A stretch of 64,000 bases of DNA. Origin: Euptelea pleiosperma (Eukaryota; Streptophyta; Magnoliopsida; Ranunculales; Eupteleaceae). The translations under genes were made by a program, and so were the position numbers. The notes under the pieces were generated by a model. It ran no database searches and was not told where the DNA came from. It saw only the letters and a program-made list of their open reading frames with translations. This document shows positions 12,285 to 23,773 of this stretch, in pieces (within the stretch, counting starts at the first letter, position 1; every line of letters starts with the position of its first letter). The DNA lies in contig CM068549.1 of the NCBI GenBank assembly GCA_035048495.1, positions 17,889,103 to 17,953,102 of the forward strand. The letters run 5' to 3'.

Positions 12285-12745
12285 AGCTTAGCGGCGACTA
12301 TTTGTTGTGACATTTGGGTTGTCGCTACATATGGCCATGTAATACGTTTAGTGGCAACATTAGATTTTTGTCATTAAATATAATTTATTAGTGGCAACGT
12401 AAATAGCCACAAATGTACACATTTAGCCACAGTAAAGCTAAACGCGGCTAAAACTAATAATTAGCCATGAATCATAAAGTTGCCACTAAAACATCTACTG
12501 TTTAGCGACGACACAATAAAATTTGCCACTAATTATATTTCCCTCCAAATAAAATGCGCGCCAAAATTTCGCGCCATACAATTAGCAGCGATTTTGTACT
12601 GTGACATTTTGGCTTGTCGCTAAATATGGCTATGTAGTACCTTTAGTGGCGACATTAGATTTTCGCCACGAAAAGTACGTTATTAGTGGCGATATATAGC
12701 TCGCAGCTAAAAAGTCGCCTCTAAAAATAACATTTCTTGTAGTGT
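12285..12745. mobile_element. CACTA-type transposon end with subterminal repeats
   Basis: The right border reads TTCTTGTAGTG, which is CACTACAAGAA in reverse, the typical plant CACTA (En/Spm) terminus. Inside it, GTGGCGAC..TTAGATTTT and TTGTCGCTA-type motifs recur in both orientations, as expected for transposase-binding subterminal repeats. I found no matching left CACTA end nearby and no transposase, so this is a fragment or a small non-autonomous copy. Confidence 0.6.
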
Positions 12746-13110
12746 AAATAGGTGCATGGTTGTACTTGACAACATGTACAATGACACGACTATTCCTTCA
12801 ATCACTATCTTCTGTAGATGAGCATTCACCGGTCATTATATGGTATATTGTTATGCCCGTGCTCAAGTTGGCATAACAAAGACCATAGCTCTCTTTCATG
12901 ATTTGACCATTCTTGAATAAAGCCATTATTTGTGTTGCGATAAGTAAAAGCCCGATTAGTTGTCCAAGGGATTTAAAACCAAGAAGGCTTCGATTACTTT
13001 GACACGGCCTATGTCCTTGTAGCAAAAATTACAACGATCAGAATGATTATACGCGCAAATGATTTGCACAAGCAAACAAATGCGCATTTAAATATGAATG
13101 CATATGCACT
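12746..13110. other. No recognisable gene
   Basis: A minus-strand frame at 12798-13025 (75 residues) shows no motif I know. It may be decayed retroelement sequence. Confidence 0.35.
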
Positions 13111-13112
13111 TT

Positions 13113-13710
13113 TCATGCATTTGGTTCACACATTTAGACATGAAAATAAAGAAATTCATGTATATTGTACTCATATATGTATTATTAGATCCTCCAACGC
13201 ATCAAAGGACAAGGTGGGTCTAACACAAATGAGGTAGGCTCCACACACATCAAGATGATTTCCACGACTCATGTGAATCCCACACACATAGAGGTGGGTG
13301 TCACAAAGCTTTGCTTTGAAAGCAATAGCCGCCACACATGGGTTGAGATGCTCACCTCTGTGTGTGTGGGAGCCATTTATGAGTTGTGGGCCCACTTGAT
13401 GTGTGTGGGACCTATCTTTCCATTCACTGTATGGGGCCCATATATTAAGTAGATTCTTAGTGTGAGTGTGTACTAATACATGTGCATGGGCGACACACCA
13501 AATTTTTTCAATTTGCACGCTTAAGTGTGTAAATGGTTGCATAGGGGTGGAGCCTGGAGGTGTGTAAAAATTTACTATAGAGGGTGTGGGTTCATTTGTG
13601 TGTGTGCAAATGTGAATCCACCTTTGCACGCCAAGCAAACACACTTAGCAAAACAATACGTGTGCATTCATGTTTATACACCGCAAATGCGAACGTTCCA
13701 AATGCACCCT
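13113..13710. mobile_element. MITE-like region rich in CACACA/TGTGTG inverted segments
   Basis: The edges carry opposed GCATTTGG-type sequences (near 13117 and 13700, inverted), and the interior contains inverted CTCCACACACATCA and TGATGTGTGTGGGACC-like segments. This suggests a fold-back MITE. Open frames on both strands (up to 157 residues) come from this simple sequence and are not genes. No target duplication could be fixed. Confidence 0.4.
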
Positions 13711-13787
13711 TTAATTTAGTTGCGATGAATAATCTAATTATATATTAGATGAAAAAATAACTTTCCTTAATAAAGACCTAGAAAAAG

Positions 13788-13790
<3 letters not shown>

Positions 13791-13839
<49 letters not shown>
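13791..13839. repeat. (TA)n microsatellite
   Basis: An uninterrupted TA run of about 24 units next to the copia fossil. Confidence 0.97.
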
Positions 13840-13841
<2 letters not shown>

Positions 13842-13844
13842 AGC

Positions 13845-14830
13845 AATTAAAAGAATTCATTCTTTCGAGGAATAAGAAGAAAGTATGCAAGCTATTAAAG
13901 TAACTCTATTGACTAAAATATTTACCTAAACAATGCCATGATAAGTTTAGGAAAATACTTGACGGGTGGCTATGAAATAAATTGTAGAGACATTTGTATC
14001 TATCGTAAGTTCAAGGAAACTCTAGTGTGATTAGCCGCCTTTATGTGGATGACATGTTCATCTTTGAGATAGAACATTGAATGTGTTAATGACAGAGGTT
14101 TTTGTGCTCCAAATACAACAAGAAATATTTGAGAGAATCCAATGCTATCTTGGGAATCAAGATTATTAGAAAATAATGATGACATTAATTTATATTCAAT
14201 CTGATTATACTGAGAAGATTCTCAAATGATTCAGCCAATTTGAATGCAATTCAGCCCTCACTCCATTTGATTCTAGTGTAAACCTAATGAAAAATGAAGG
14301 TCAATCGGTGTAGCTCAACTTAACTCTCAAGTAGTTTGCAATATTATGTATGACATATATTGCATGAGTCACATTGATTATGCACTAAGTTGAGTAGATA
14401 CACAAGCAACCATGGAAAAGACCATTGCAATGCATTGATCAGAATTATGAGATATCTTAAGAATACAGTACACTATGGGAGGTTTCTCTTTGTATTTGAG
14501 GAAACAATGACGCTGAATGGCCCAATCTTTATTGGTAGATGTACTATTATAGAATAAGCTGGTGCCGACAATCACAATCTACTGTGATAATCAAGTTGGG
14601 AGCATACGTTGAAAATTATAATTGCAAATCTAGACAAATATGTCTGAAGCACAATCATGCGAGGAGTCTAATCATTGATGACAATGTAGTTATACATTAT
14701 ACGAATTTCAAGGCAAATCTGGCAGATCGACCCACTATCTAAGGACCCTGGATGAGACTTGATATTAGCTACAACGATGAGAATGAGACTAACGCCTGTA
14801 ACTAAAGTTGTACTTGGTAGTAACCTAATC
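13845..14830 (+). pseudogene. Copia reverse transcriptase / RNase H fossil
   Basis: Several frames together show the C-terminal half of a copia Pol. The RT core YVDDM (near 14040) is recognisable, then an ILRYLKNTVHYG-like connection segment (near 14450), a CDNQVG-like RNase H segment (near 14580), and finally SRQICLKHNHARSLI and NLADRPT at 14620-14740, the conserved end of copia RNase H. Stops and frameshifts occur throughout. Sequence after 14800 (a TTCAATGGG..AACAAGTT-like stretch near 14850) resembles a copia 3' untranslated region. No LTR was found beside it. It is not related in frame to the young copia at 1-2411. Confidence 0.7.
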
Positions 14831-15724
14831 TGATAAGTTTCCTTAGGTTCAATGGGAAGAACAAGTTAAGAAAACAACTACCATGAAAAGTGCTATAAAT
14901 GAATATGTGAAAGTCATGTATGTATGGTCCTATAATGTTAATTATATTATAGTGAGTGAGGATCGGATGCGATTTTTGCTTTTAGTGTATAGACCGATCT
15001 AGGTTGGAGTGAATACGGGATCTCTCTTAATAGATTTACCTTTATGAGTGTGGAAGGTGATCATTTCTTACGAGATGATCTGGTTGTTTCTAGAGCGTAC
15101 AATAAAAATTTTACCAAGCACAAATCTAAAAGTGCCGAGCTATATATTGAGTATAACGACCTCTATAAGGAATGTGCGCGTGATGAGTTCAGTACTTATC
15201 AAAATAGTTTCTTAGATCAAAATTTCATCCGTTAAGTTCTATAGCAAACTTTGATTTATTGAGGTTCAAGTTCAAAAGACACCTTAGTACTTATTGGAAA
15301 AGAGGTGGGACCATCCAAACTTAGTACTTATTATTTAGAATTTACAATAGATCTCTATTGATGAAGTGGAACAAAGGAAGGTCCAATTGTCGTAAACGTG
15401 GGCAAAGTAATGTGTAACACATGTACTGTCCAGCGCGTGCCACGGGCTTGGGCCCACGGTTTCCGACAACGCCATGTCCCATCGCAAAAGTCTTAAAACA
15501 TAGTTATCAACCAAACATGTAGATTTGATTATTTGATTCGACTCGACAAAACAAGCATAATAGGAGTTGCTGTTTAGCATTGGACGAATGATGGATGGAA
15601 TGCTTCTTTCAACTTTTTAAATCATGGTCCGTAGGGGTGTACCAGTTACCAGACATTTCTGAACTTGGTTCTTCTCTTTTGGGTCTGACTTTTTAAGCCC
15701 GATTATTAATGGTTTGGCTATCCA
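14831..15724. other. No recognisable gene
   Basis: The first part may be copia 3' untranslated remains. Frames of 63 and 81 residues (15044-15235 +, 15335-15580 -) show no motif. Confidence 0.4.
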
Positions 15725-16082
15725 GGAGTAAAAGTTATATGACCGCCGCCCACAATACAAGCCACGTGGCACACGTTTAGAGGACTATGACCATATGGAT
15801 GTTTGGCCAGTCCCTATATGGGCCTAAATACCAAAACTCAGCCTGATTAGTGATTTAAAACCTTTGGATCCTTGTACCCAAATAATACCCAATGATGCTC
15901 AAAATAACCCGGTTAAAAACAACCCATGAAAATGACTCAAATCCACCGTTTTGAAATCACTAATCAGGCCGATTTTTGGTTTGAAAGCCCATATAGGGAC
16001 TGACCAAAGATCCATACGGTCAGAATCCTCTAAAATTGTGCCATGTGGCTCGTATTGTGGGTGGTCATAGAAGTTTTATTCC
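15725..16082. mobile_element. Fold-back MITE, family A copy 1
   Basis: Long inverted ends pair almost throughout: left GAGTAAAAGTT..CCGCCCACAATAC..GCCACGTGG and right its complement. The centre has AATCAGCCTGATTAGTGATT and its inverse. Relatives are at 20197-20573 and 21838-22152. All share a CCATACGGTC / GACCGTATGG pair. No coding capacity. Confidence 0.75.
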
Positions 16083-16278
16083 AAAAATATCCTGTCGTAC
16101 AAGTTTTGGTTCACTACTTGACATACCCAAATACCTGATTCATTTGGCCAGATCTTATACTTATATCTGATTAGCGATTGGGAGTTGGGACGGGTTGACA
16201 TCACTACAGCTGAGTCCTGGCCTAGTTAGCAATTCGGAGTGCAGCAAAAATACCGTACGCAAAAAATGATTTGAGCAG

Positions 16279-16498
16279 GGTTTAGATGGAGCTGTTATAA
16301 CGGTATAACGCACTGGGGGCATTAAAAATGGAAAATAACAGGAAAATAATGAAAATAACAGCCTGTTTTTCACACAAATTTCCAGAAATTAATGGTCGTT
16401 ATAACGGAAAAATAACGGCCGTTAGTCTCTGGGTGTTTTAACGGTACATAACGTGACGGGGGAGGTCCGAATCCGTTACAACGGCCGTTTTTTAAACC
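16279..16498. mobile_element. MITE of the GGTTTAAAA..CGGCCGTTATAACGG family, copy 1
   Basis: Ends are inverted (GGTTT..GTTATAACGG and CCGTTACAACGGCCGTTTTTTAAACC). The interior keeps the family signature TTTTAACGGTACATAACG..CGGGGGAGGTCCGAATCCGTTA. Other copies are at 23487-23773, 24443-24790 and 29094-29638. Confidence 0.7.
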
Positions 16499-16703
16499 AT
16501 GCATGGTTTTGAGTACAATTTAGATTTGTCCTATTTTAAATTATTCGTTGTTTACTATGAAAAATATAACGGATCACATCAGTCACATGAGTCAAAAAAC
16601 TGTCAATTAATATATTATTGTTGTTTTTATATTTTTCAAAACAACCTCAATATCAGTAAATAATAGATAACGGGCAAACTAACCATTAACACAGCCTTTT
16701 TAA

Positions 16704-17015
16704 GGGAATTTTAGTAACACCTCCCTAAATTTTTTTGAAAGTAATTAGTAATATATACTCCCTTGTACTTTTAAACTTTAGAATTACCCCCCTTGACCTA
16801 GTTTAACCATCATTTGACTAACGTTAAAATGTGACCTGCATGGTGCACCTGTTAATGCACCTATGGAAGGACCATAATATTGCAATTACAATGCTAACAA
16901 CGTGTGATTCAAGTCCGGTTTAACTTAAGTCAATGGGCGTAATCCTAAAGTTTGAAAGTATGAGTGGGCATTACTAATTACTTTCAAATTTCATGGGGGT
17001 GTTACTAAAATACCC
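16704..17015. mobile_element. Fold-back MITE with GGGAATTTTAGTAACACC ends
   Basis: The left arm GGGAATTTTAGTAACACC pairs with the right arm GGTGTTACTAAAATACCC, and pairing continues inward through a TGAAAGTAATTAGTAAT-like stretch and its inverse. Flanks CTTTTTAA and ATTTTTAAG suggest a short A/T-rich duplication but do not match exactly. Confidence 0.7.
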
Positions 17016-17104
17016 ATTTTTAAGCATTATTTTCTAAATAACATAACGGGCATAACCGTTATAACGAACCATGCATGGACCAATAACAAGGGTGTGCTTA
17101 GACC

Positions 17105-17626
17105 CAGGGCTGTCTCTACCATAAGGGCAAGGCGGTTGCCTTAGGCCCCAGGTGAGAGAAGGCCCCCAGCCCATTAATCACATGGATGTTTAGCCTACCC
17201 TTGTTGGATATACAAATAAAAAATTAACCTGATTGGTTATCTCTAGCCATAGATTTTAGTACTTTTTAAGGATTGATTCTAGACATTGGATTCAAGTATG
17301 TTTTTTGGGTAGTAGAAATCATCAATCAAGCTGATTTTTAGTGTGTTTAGCCACCAATAGGTAGGCCGAACATCCATGCAGTCATTAGGTTCAAAAAATG
17401 ATATATTTAGGGCTACGAGAGTCCTCTGCATGGACTGCAATGGGACTATGGGAGTCATTTGCATCTAAATTTTTTCCATAGTTTTTTATCATGAATAGTT
17501 GTTAAGTAAGATTTTATACTATATATAGTTAATTTTTTTAATTAATTTCATATTTATTAATATATTAAATATAAAAAGTCTTTATATGGAGTTTTCGCCT
17601 TAGGCCTCAACTTGGAGACGGCCCTG
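17105..17626. mobile_element. Short non-autonomous hAT transposon with exact 8-bp duplication
   Basis: The element is 522 bp and starts CAGGGCTGTCTC; its other end read in reverse starts CAGGGCCGTCTCC. It is flanked by identical 8-bp duplications CTTAGACC at 17097-17104 and 17627-17634, the hAT hallmark. The right end (GAGGC..AAGGCGAAAACTC in reverse) matches the start of the transposase-bearing hAT at 44281. The interior holds an inverted MITE-like core rather than genes. It could have been mobilised in trans by an hAT enzyme of the 44.3 kb type. Confidence 0.9.
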
Positions 17627-18486
17627 CTTAGACCCCTAATCCGGAGAAGAGATGTGCTTTTAAAAGGGTATTGAAATTTGAAAAGAGCTCTCCATCTAAA
17701 AAGATGTGAACTAGATTAGTGGACTGTATTTGAATGTTTGGGTCATTGGAAAATGCTTTTTAGATGTAGCTAGTCCCCATTCCATTCTGCACAACATGGT
17801 AAGCATACTATAAAATAAAGGGATATTACCCAAATTATATAATTAACGTTTGTAATTTTTATGATTGAAAAGACAAATGACGGTTTTGAAATGCAAAAAA
17901 AGAAATGATTACCAATTTTGCCCTTAAAAAGGCGTCTGCAACGATCCTACGCCGATTCCGACGATGGCTCTGACGAAAAGACAACACTATGACGAAAATC
18001 AACCATTGATTTTCATCGCACAACTGGGGATCACGCCAAAAAAATATCGACGATATTTTGAGTCAAATCCAAACTCCTTTTAAATTATTCGAAAACTTGT
18101 TTAGCTTCACAATTAACATTTTCCTTTAAACGAATGAGCTCTGCAACTTTGATGAATTCGCTCTCCAACTCAAAAGAACTCGAAGAAGGTATAAAACTTA
18201 GCTTTTGATCTCTCATTTTCTATCATCTTTTTGCTAATTCTTCTATTTCTTTTGTTTCTCTTTTTTGTTGTCTATTACTAGATATCTACAGTTAATTTGA
18301 TGACTCTGTCATCTGTTTTCTACATTTCTGTCATCTATTTTATTATTTTCTATCATCTGCATTCTCCGATTTTGTTATTTGTTTTATCATTTTCTGTCAT
18401 CTATTTTCTTCTTTTTTATCATATATTTTCTCCGTTTCTATGTCATTCTGTTTTCTCCTTTTCAAACCATTATTTCTCATTTTTCA

Positions 18487-18720
18487 GAAGGATGTCGTGA
18501 ATACAAATGTTATGCAGAATTTGAGAATGGGAAAGAGTTAGGCGATGAAGTCTATAAGGTCATTAAGGCTGTTACAACAGCCTTGATGTCCTTGATGGAA
18601 ATTAATGAGTACAACCTAATTGGATGTTGAGAGTGATGCAAGACCGATAGGAAATCGAGTGGTACAGAAGGCTCGTCGGGTTGAAATGTTCAGTAAACAC
18701 GTACTTGTACTTATATATGA
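18487..18720 (+). other. MULE gene-like module, copy 1
   Basis: This segment, starting AAGGATGTCGTGAATAC, is repeated at 19587-19760 and, inverted, at 39180-39390. Here it is open for about 45 codons (ending with a GKELGDEVYKV..ALMSLMEINEYN peptide) before a stop at 18627. The other two copies carry stops and indels. I do not recognise the protein. It may be a captured host exon or part of an unknown MULE product; no sign of present coding use. Confidence 0.5.
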
Positions 18721-18859
18721 ATGTTGTTTATTATTAAGTTTTGGGTCAAAATTTTTTTGTAAATATAGTCATTCTAAAGAAACAAGCTACCAAAAGTATA
18801 ACCACAACTTGTCATCTATTATAACAACTATCATTAGTTCATATGGATCTTGTCAATCT

Positions 18860-19545
18860 ATTTCTCTTTTTATTTTTTTGTCTACTATTTTATTTTATCA
18901 CATACCAGTTTAGGGCATTTCTTACTGTTTAAAATAAGCCGACTCATTTGTTTCACATATTCTATCATATTTTTCTCGTTTTGTCATTTACTTTATCTTT
19001 TTCTGTCATCTGTTTTCTCCTTTTCTATTATCTATTTTCTCCTTTTCATCTTCTGTTTTCTCCTTTTTCATCATATATTTTCTCCTTTCTCGTATATGTT
19101 TTCTTCCTTTCTGTCATATGTTTTCTCATTTTCTATTGTATATTTTCTTCTTTTTTATCATCTGTTTTTTCATTTTCTGTCATCTATTTTCTTATATTTC
19201 ACTTTCCTTTTTCTTCTTTTTCAGTGTATGTTTTCTCCTTTCCGTCATTTGTTTCTTATTTTCTATCATCTGTTTTCTCATTTTTCAGCATATGTTTTCT
19301 CATTTTCTATCATTTGTTTTTTCATTTTCCATCATCTGTTTTCTCCTTTTTCAGCATATGTTTTCTCATTTTCTGTCCTTTGTTTTCTCATTTTCTATCA
19401 TATATTTTCTCATATTTCAGCATATATTTTTTTTTCTTTTATGTCATTTATTTTCTCCTTTTCCATCATCTATTTTTTCCTTTTCTGTCATCTATTTTTT
19501 CATTTTTAAAAGCTTCTTTTCTCCTTTTCAGAATGGATAATTTCT
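18860..19545. repeat. Pyrimidine-rich minisatellite (about 22-bp unit)
   Basis: A degenerate tandem array of a unit like CATCTGTTTTCTCCTTTTCT; a shorter block lies at 18297-18480. It is strongly pyrimidine on the plus strand. Three overlapping frames (219, 212 and 140 residues, Phe/Ser/Leu/Ile-rich) are translations of the array and look membrane-like by accident. The unit shares GTCATCnGTTT with the arrays in MULE-2. Confidence 0.9.
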
Positions 19546-19586
19546 ACACCGATTATTATAGATACGGTTGGGGTAATAGAAGATAA

Positions 19587-19870
19587 AAAAGGATGTCGTG
19601 AATATAATGTGGTGCAGAAACTGAGAATAGGTGTAATGGGAAAGACCGGGTGATGAGGTGTGCAGGGCTATTACAACGACCTTTATACAGTCTTGATGGA
19701 GATAAATGAATATAATTCGAAGTGATGCAAGATTGAAAAGTTTACAAAACACGCTTAAAAGAAAGTTTTCTCCAAATAAGAAGAAAAAATTTGAACCTGA
19801 GGAGATGATTAATCCCTATACTTCAAAAAGGAAAACGAGTACTCCAAAGAGGGTGAATCCTAATGTAACG
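19587..19870 (+). other. MULE gene-like module, copy 2 (degenerate)
   Basis: Second copy of the 18487-18720 module inside the same element, recognisable from AAAGGATGTCGTGAATA, an ACTGAGAATAGG stretch, GGGAAAGACCGGGTGATGAGG and GTGATGCAAGA. Several stops break it. Duplication on both sides of the minisatellite suggests the array grew between two copies, or that a duplication included an array seed. Confidence 0.5.
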
Positions 19871-20196
19871 ATAAACGTATTTTGACACATGTACTTGTAT
19901 ACGAATGTTTTGTATTATTAACTTGTCATCTGTTGTAACAACTTCTCATTAGTTCATATGGATCTGGTCAACTGTTATAGCCACAATTGTCATCGGTTCA
20001 AAAATAGTTGTTATAACCACAACTTGTCATTAGTTTTCTTGTTTTATATTATTTGACATCAGTTCATATAGATCTTGTCATCCATATATACAGATCTTAT
20101 CATCTGTTATATCCATAATTGACATCGCTTTGTTTGTCATGGATATATCTATAGTAAGGGACACTGAGTTATTTCCAAAAAGCCTACCAAAAATAT

Positions 20197-20573
20197 AGAG
20201 TTAAACTTTGATGACAGGGCTTTGTCATCAAGGCGGATGATAGGGCACAATTGAGCCACGTACGTAGCACACTCTTAGAGGACTGACCGTATGGATGTTT
20301 TTCCAATCCCTAGGTGGCCCTACAAACCAAAAATCAGCTTGATTAGTGATTTCAAACCTTTGGATCTTTGTACCTCAAATAATGGTTAATAATGTTAAAA
20401 TTCCCACGGTTAAAATCCATGAACATAATTCCAATCCAATGCCTAAAAATCACTAATCGGGTTGAATTTTGGTTAGGTCCAATTAGGGATTGGCCAAATA
20501 TCCATACGGTCAGAGTCCTCTAAGAGTGTACCACGTGGCTCATATTGCACCCTGTCAAAGTTTTACTCAAAAA
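20197..20573. mobile_element. Fold-back MITE, family A copy 2, inside MULE-1
   Basis: Ends TTAAACTTTGATGACAGGGC and its inverse pair, followed by TGAGCCACGT.. and a GACCGTATGGATG / CATCCATACGG.. pair around an AATCAGCTTGATTAG core. Its place inside MULE-1 shows it arrived after, or travelled with, the larger element. Confidence 0.7.
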
Positions 20574-21573
20574 TACAAAAGATTAAGAAAATTACTCTAA
20601 CTATGAATTTTTTTTACAAAACGATTATGGGATTCTAAAAAAAACAATAACTTAATACATCATTCATTGTGCCTTTTAAAATATCGTTCAAGGATAAAAC
20701 GAACATATAGTATCTCTTCTGGCTTTCGTTTAGCACAAGTCTTGTGATTATGTTATCTTCTTCTGCAATTCGAGCAAAATCTTGGTTGAACAGTAGAAAC
20801 AAAATCCAATCATTTTACTCTACGATGTGTGTGATTATTGCAAAACAAATATTAAATATAGAACGATGTAAGTATTCCTACGTTATATGATGACTCCTTA
20901 CCGTCTATATATGAAATTGGAATGAGAGTGGCAACCTGGACCGTGTTTTCCAATACAATAGAGGAAGAAGTGAATGATAATTAGAGAGAAATGGAAGAAT
21001 CTTGGAGAAAATGAGCGAGGATTTGTAAAAGAAGAAATGAAAAAGAAAGCTTTACATGTGAAAAATGATAAAGAAAGCGTAGATGGGAAACTTTTGTAAG
21101 AAGAAGATAAGAGAGAGAAAGATGATATGAATGCTTTCAGTTGAAATGTATTTTTTTAACGGTTGAAAATGTAAGTTTTATCTTGTTTTGACAATAAGGA
21201 TAATAATGTCCGAAAAATGTGCCTAAATTAACAAATGTGTGATTGGTTGGAAAGTTTTTGTCTTTTTGGTAATAAAAATTGCAAACGTTAATTATTTGGA
21301 TAATTTTTCTAAAATAAATAAATAATCATGTTAAACTAGACGATCACCACCCTTGATCCTCATCTCAAAACTAACCCATCAAATGTTAAGTGAGGGCTCC
21401 AGTTAAAATGTGACTGACCAATTCCACAATTTGGTTTGGTTGATGTAACACCTATATTTAATTTTGCCTTGTTCAAGAAAGAGAGGGTCTATAAGGTAGG
21501 TGATCATGTGAATTAAGTAAAAGGTAAGACTATAATGGGTTTAATGGAAGACTCTAGAGGAAGTGGGAGTAGG

Positions 21574-22846
21574 GGGGGTAAAACTTCGCTAACCACCCAC
21601 GATATGAGCCACGTGTGGAGCCGGAACTGGTATTTTTTTGGTTACGGTTCAATTCCTAAGGTACCCAGAACCAGAACCAATAATGTTGGTTCTTATTGGT
21701 TCCGGTTCTCAAAATGGTGGATTCGAAATCAAAACCGATCGGTTCATTCTGGTCGGTTGCAGTTCCGGATTCCAATATCAAACTACCCGGAACAGGAATC
21801 GTTAGTATTGGTCCGGTTCCAGTTCTTTTATAGGTGAGTCCTGAAAATATGAGCGACATGGCACACTTTTAGAAGACGCTGACCGTATGGATGTTTGGCC
21901 AATCCCTAGATGCGGTTACAAACCAAAAATCAGCCTTGATTAGTGATTTCTAACATTTGGATCCTTGTACGCAAATAGTGGTTAATAATGCTTAAATTCC
22001 TACGGTTAAAATCAACCCATGAAAACGACTGCAATCCAATGCCTAGAAATCATTAATCAGGTTGATTTTTTATTTGTAGGTCCACTTAGGGATTGGCAAA
22101 CATCCATACGGTCAGCATCCTCTAAAAGTGTGCCACGTCGCTCATATTTCTCGCCTATAAAAGAACTGGAACAGGACCAATACTAACGATTCCTATTCTG
22201 GGTAGTTTGATATTGGAACCGATCCGGAACTGCAAACGACCAGAACGAACCAATCGGTTTTAATTTCGGATCCATCATTTGGAGAACCGGAACCAATAAG
22301 AACCGACATTATTGGTCTGGTTCTGGGTACCTTAGCGGAACCAAAAAATACCAGTTCCGGCTCCACATTTTTGGAACCCAATTATAAAAGAACCGGAACT
22401 GAACCAATACTAACGATTCCAGTTCTGGGTAGTTTGATATTGGAACCAAACCAGAACTGAAACCAACCAGAACCAACCAATCTGTTCAGGTTCTGGATCC
22501 ATCGTTTTGAGAACCGGAACCAAGAAGAACCGATATTATTGGTTCCGGTTCTGGGTACCTTAGGTATTGAACCGGAATTGAAAAATATCGGTTCCAGCTC
22601 CACATTTTCGGGACCCGATTATAAAAGAACCGGAACAGAACCGCTAATACTGAATTCGGCCGATTCTGAGTAGTCTGATATTGGAACCAAACCGGAACTG
22701 AAACCGACCAAAACAAACCAATAAGTTTTGATTCTGGATCCATCATTTTGAGAACTGGAACCGAATCAACCGATAAGAACCGACATTATGGATCCGGTTC
22801 TAGGTACCTTAGGAACCGAACCGGAACCGACCCGTTGACAACCCTA
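21574..22846. repeat. Cluster of GGTTCCGG fold-back repeat units
   Basis: About four units of roughly 230 bp, each dense in GGTTCCGGTTC / GAACCGGAACC and including GGTACC..AGAACC and a GGGTAGTTTGATATTGGAACC-type block. The first unit (21613-21837) is inverted relative to the following ones (22153-22380, 22381-22610, 22611-22846), with a family A MITE between the inverted pair. The right border GACCCGTTGACAACCCTAG resembles the ends of the MITE at 30240-30580. Positions 21574-21612 look like the left end of another family A MITE. Open frames here are repeat translations. Confidence 0.7.
21838..22152. mobile_element. Fold-back MITE, family A copy 3
   Basis: Ends GAGCGACATGGCACAC and GTGTGCCACGTCGCTC pair. 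The interior keeps GACCGTATGGATGTTTGGCC, its inverse and the AATCAGCCTTGATTAG core. It lies between oppositely oriented GGTTCCGG units. Confidence 0.75.
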
Positions 22847-22849
22847 GTG

Positions 22850-23486
22850 GGGAGGGATTAAGTTGTCTGCATTGAGTAGTTGCTCTCTTTAAATGTTATA
22901 TGTAGGAGAGGTGGAAGGCAGAAATTCCTTTTTTCGGCTTTTCAAAGATGGGTAAGATAGACAAAGAGATCTAATGAAGGATATGGTCGAATTTTATTAG
23001 ACAAGCAAAGGCGCTTAGCATTCGACAAACGAATGAGAATATAAAAGCAAACTGCACTCATAACCAATTATTTCTTCTATACATGAAACCCTCTTTTCAT
23101 TAAGTCTTTTTTTTCTTTTCAGTGGGAGAATGAGAAGAATGCGTGGATTAGTGGACTTAATTTTATTTCTAATTACTTTATTAAAAAAGTTAACTTATAC
23201 TTATCTCAAGGGCTTACTTTCAGGATGTGACGATGTTATACTAATAATTCATAAAGCTAGAAAGCATAAGAGGGGCACTAGGGAAGCATAGGGGGCCTCC
23301 ACGTCAGCTTCCCATCAACTTGTCGGCCATCCATATGTCGCCGACACGACCCCTTTCGCCATATACGACAAATTACATCTCTTATTATTGACATTTAGGC
23401 GAATCCTATTGGCTTTTGCTTTCGAGTTTATTTTCCCACATGCGTATTCGTGTCAACACATCTATGTGCTTCGATTTTTGAACCAA
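22850..23486. other. No recognisable gene
   Basis: No domain, repeat border or RNA gene seen. Confidence 0.4.
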
Positions 23487-23773
23487 GGTTTAAAAGGGGC
23501 CGTTATAACGGGATAATGCCGTTATAACAAATTGTATTGCTCAGGGAAAATAATGAGGTTAAAATTCAAATTTTCAATTTTTCAATAAAAATAATGAAAA
23601 AAATCACGGGAATAATGGACTTTTTTCACCAATTTTCTCAGAAAATAAAGGTCCTTAAAGAAAAATAACGACCTTTATTTTCTGAGCGTTAAAACGGTAC
23701 ATGATGTAGCGGGGGAGGTCCGAATCCGTTATAATGACTGTTATTTTTTGTTATAATGGCTGTTTTAGAAACC
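23487..23773. mobile_element. CGGCCGTTATAACGG-family MITE, copy 2
   Basis: GGTTTAAAAGGGGCCGTTAT at the left and an inverted GTTATAATGGCTGTTTTAGAAACC end at the right, with the internal GCGGGGGAGGTCCGAATCCG signature. Confidence 0.7.

Larger units (their letters stand above)
17820..21309. mobile_element. Non-autonomous MULE (MULE-1) with exact 9-bp duplication
   Basis: Identical 9-bp sequences TAAAATAAA flank the element at 17811-17819 and 21310-21318, the Mutator signature. The terminal inverted repeats are about 60-75 bp: left GGGATATTACCC..AATTAACGTTTG, right (reversed) GAAAAATTATCC..AATTAACGTTTG, both followed by an AATTTTTAT..AAAAGACAAA stretch. No MURA-type transposase is inside. Contents are a TATA-like TATAAAAC near 18193, a gene-like module in two copies, a large pyrimidine minisatellite and a family A MITE. 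MULE-2 at 37492-39805 shares the terminal repeats and the module. Confidence 0.85.

Noticed and set aside
13171..13644. 157-residue minus-strand frame rich in His, Thr and Cys
   Set aside because: Simple CACACA-type repeat translation within a MITE-like fold-back; the opposite strand is also open.
18297..19586. Several overlapping frames of 140-219 residues that look like multi-pass membrane proteins
   Set aside because: They are translations of the TTTTCTCC..CATCTG minisatellite in all three frames; hydrophobicity comes from the repeat.
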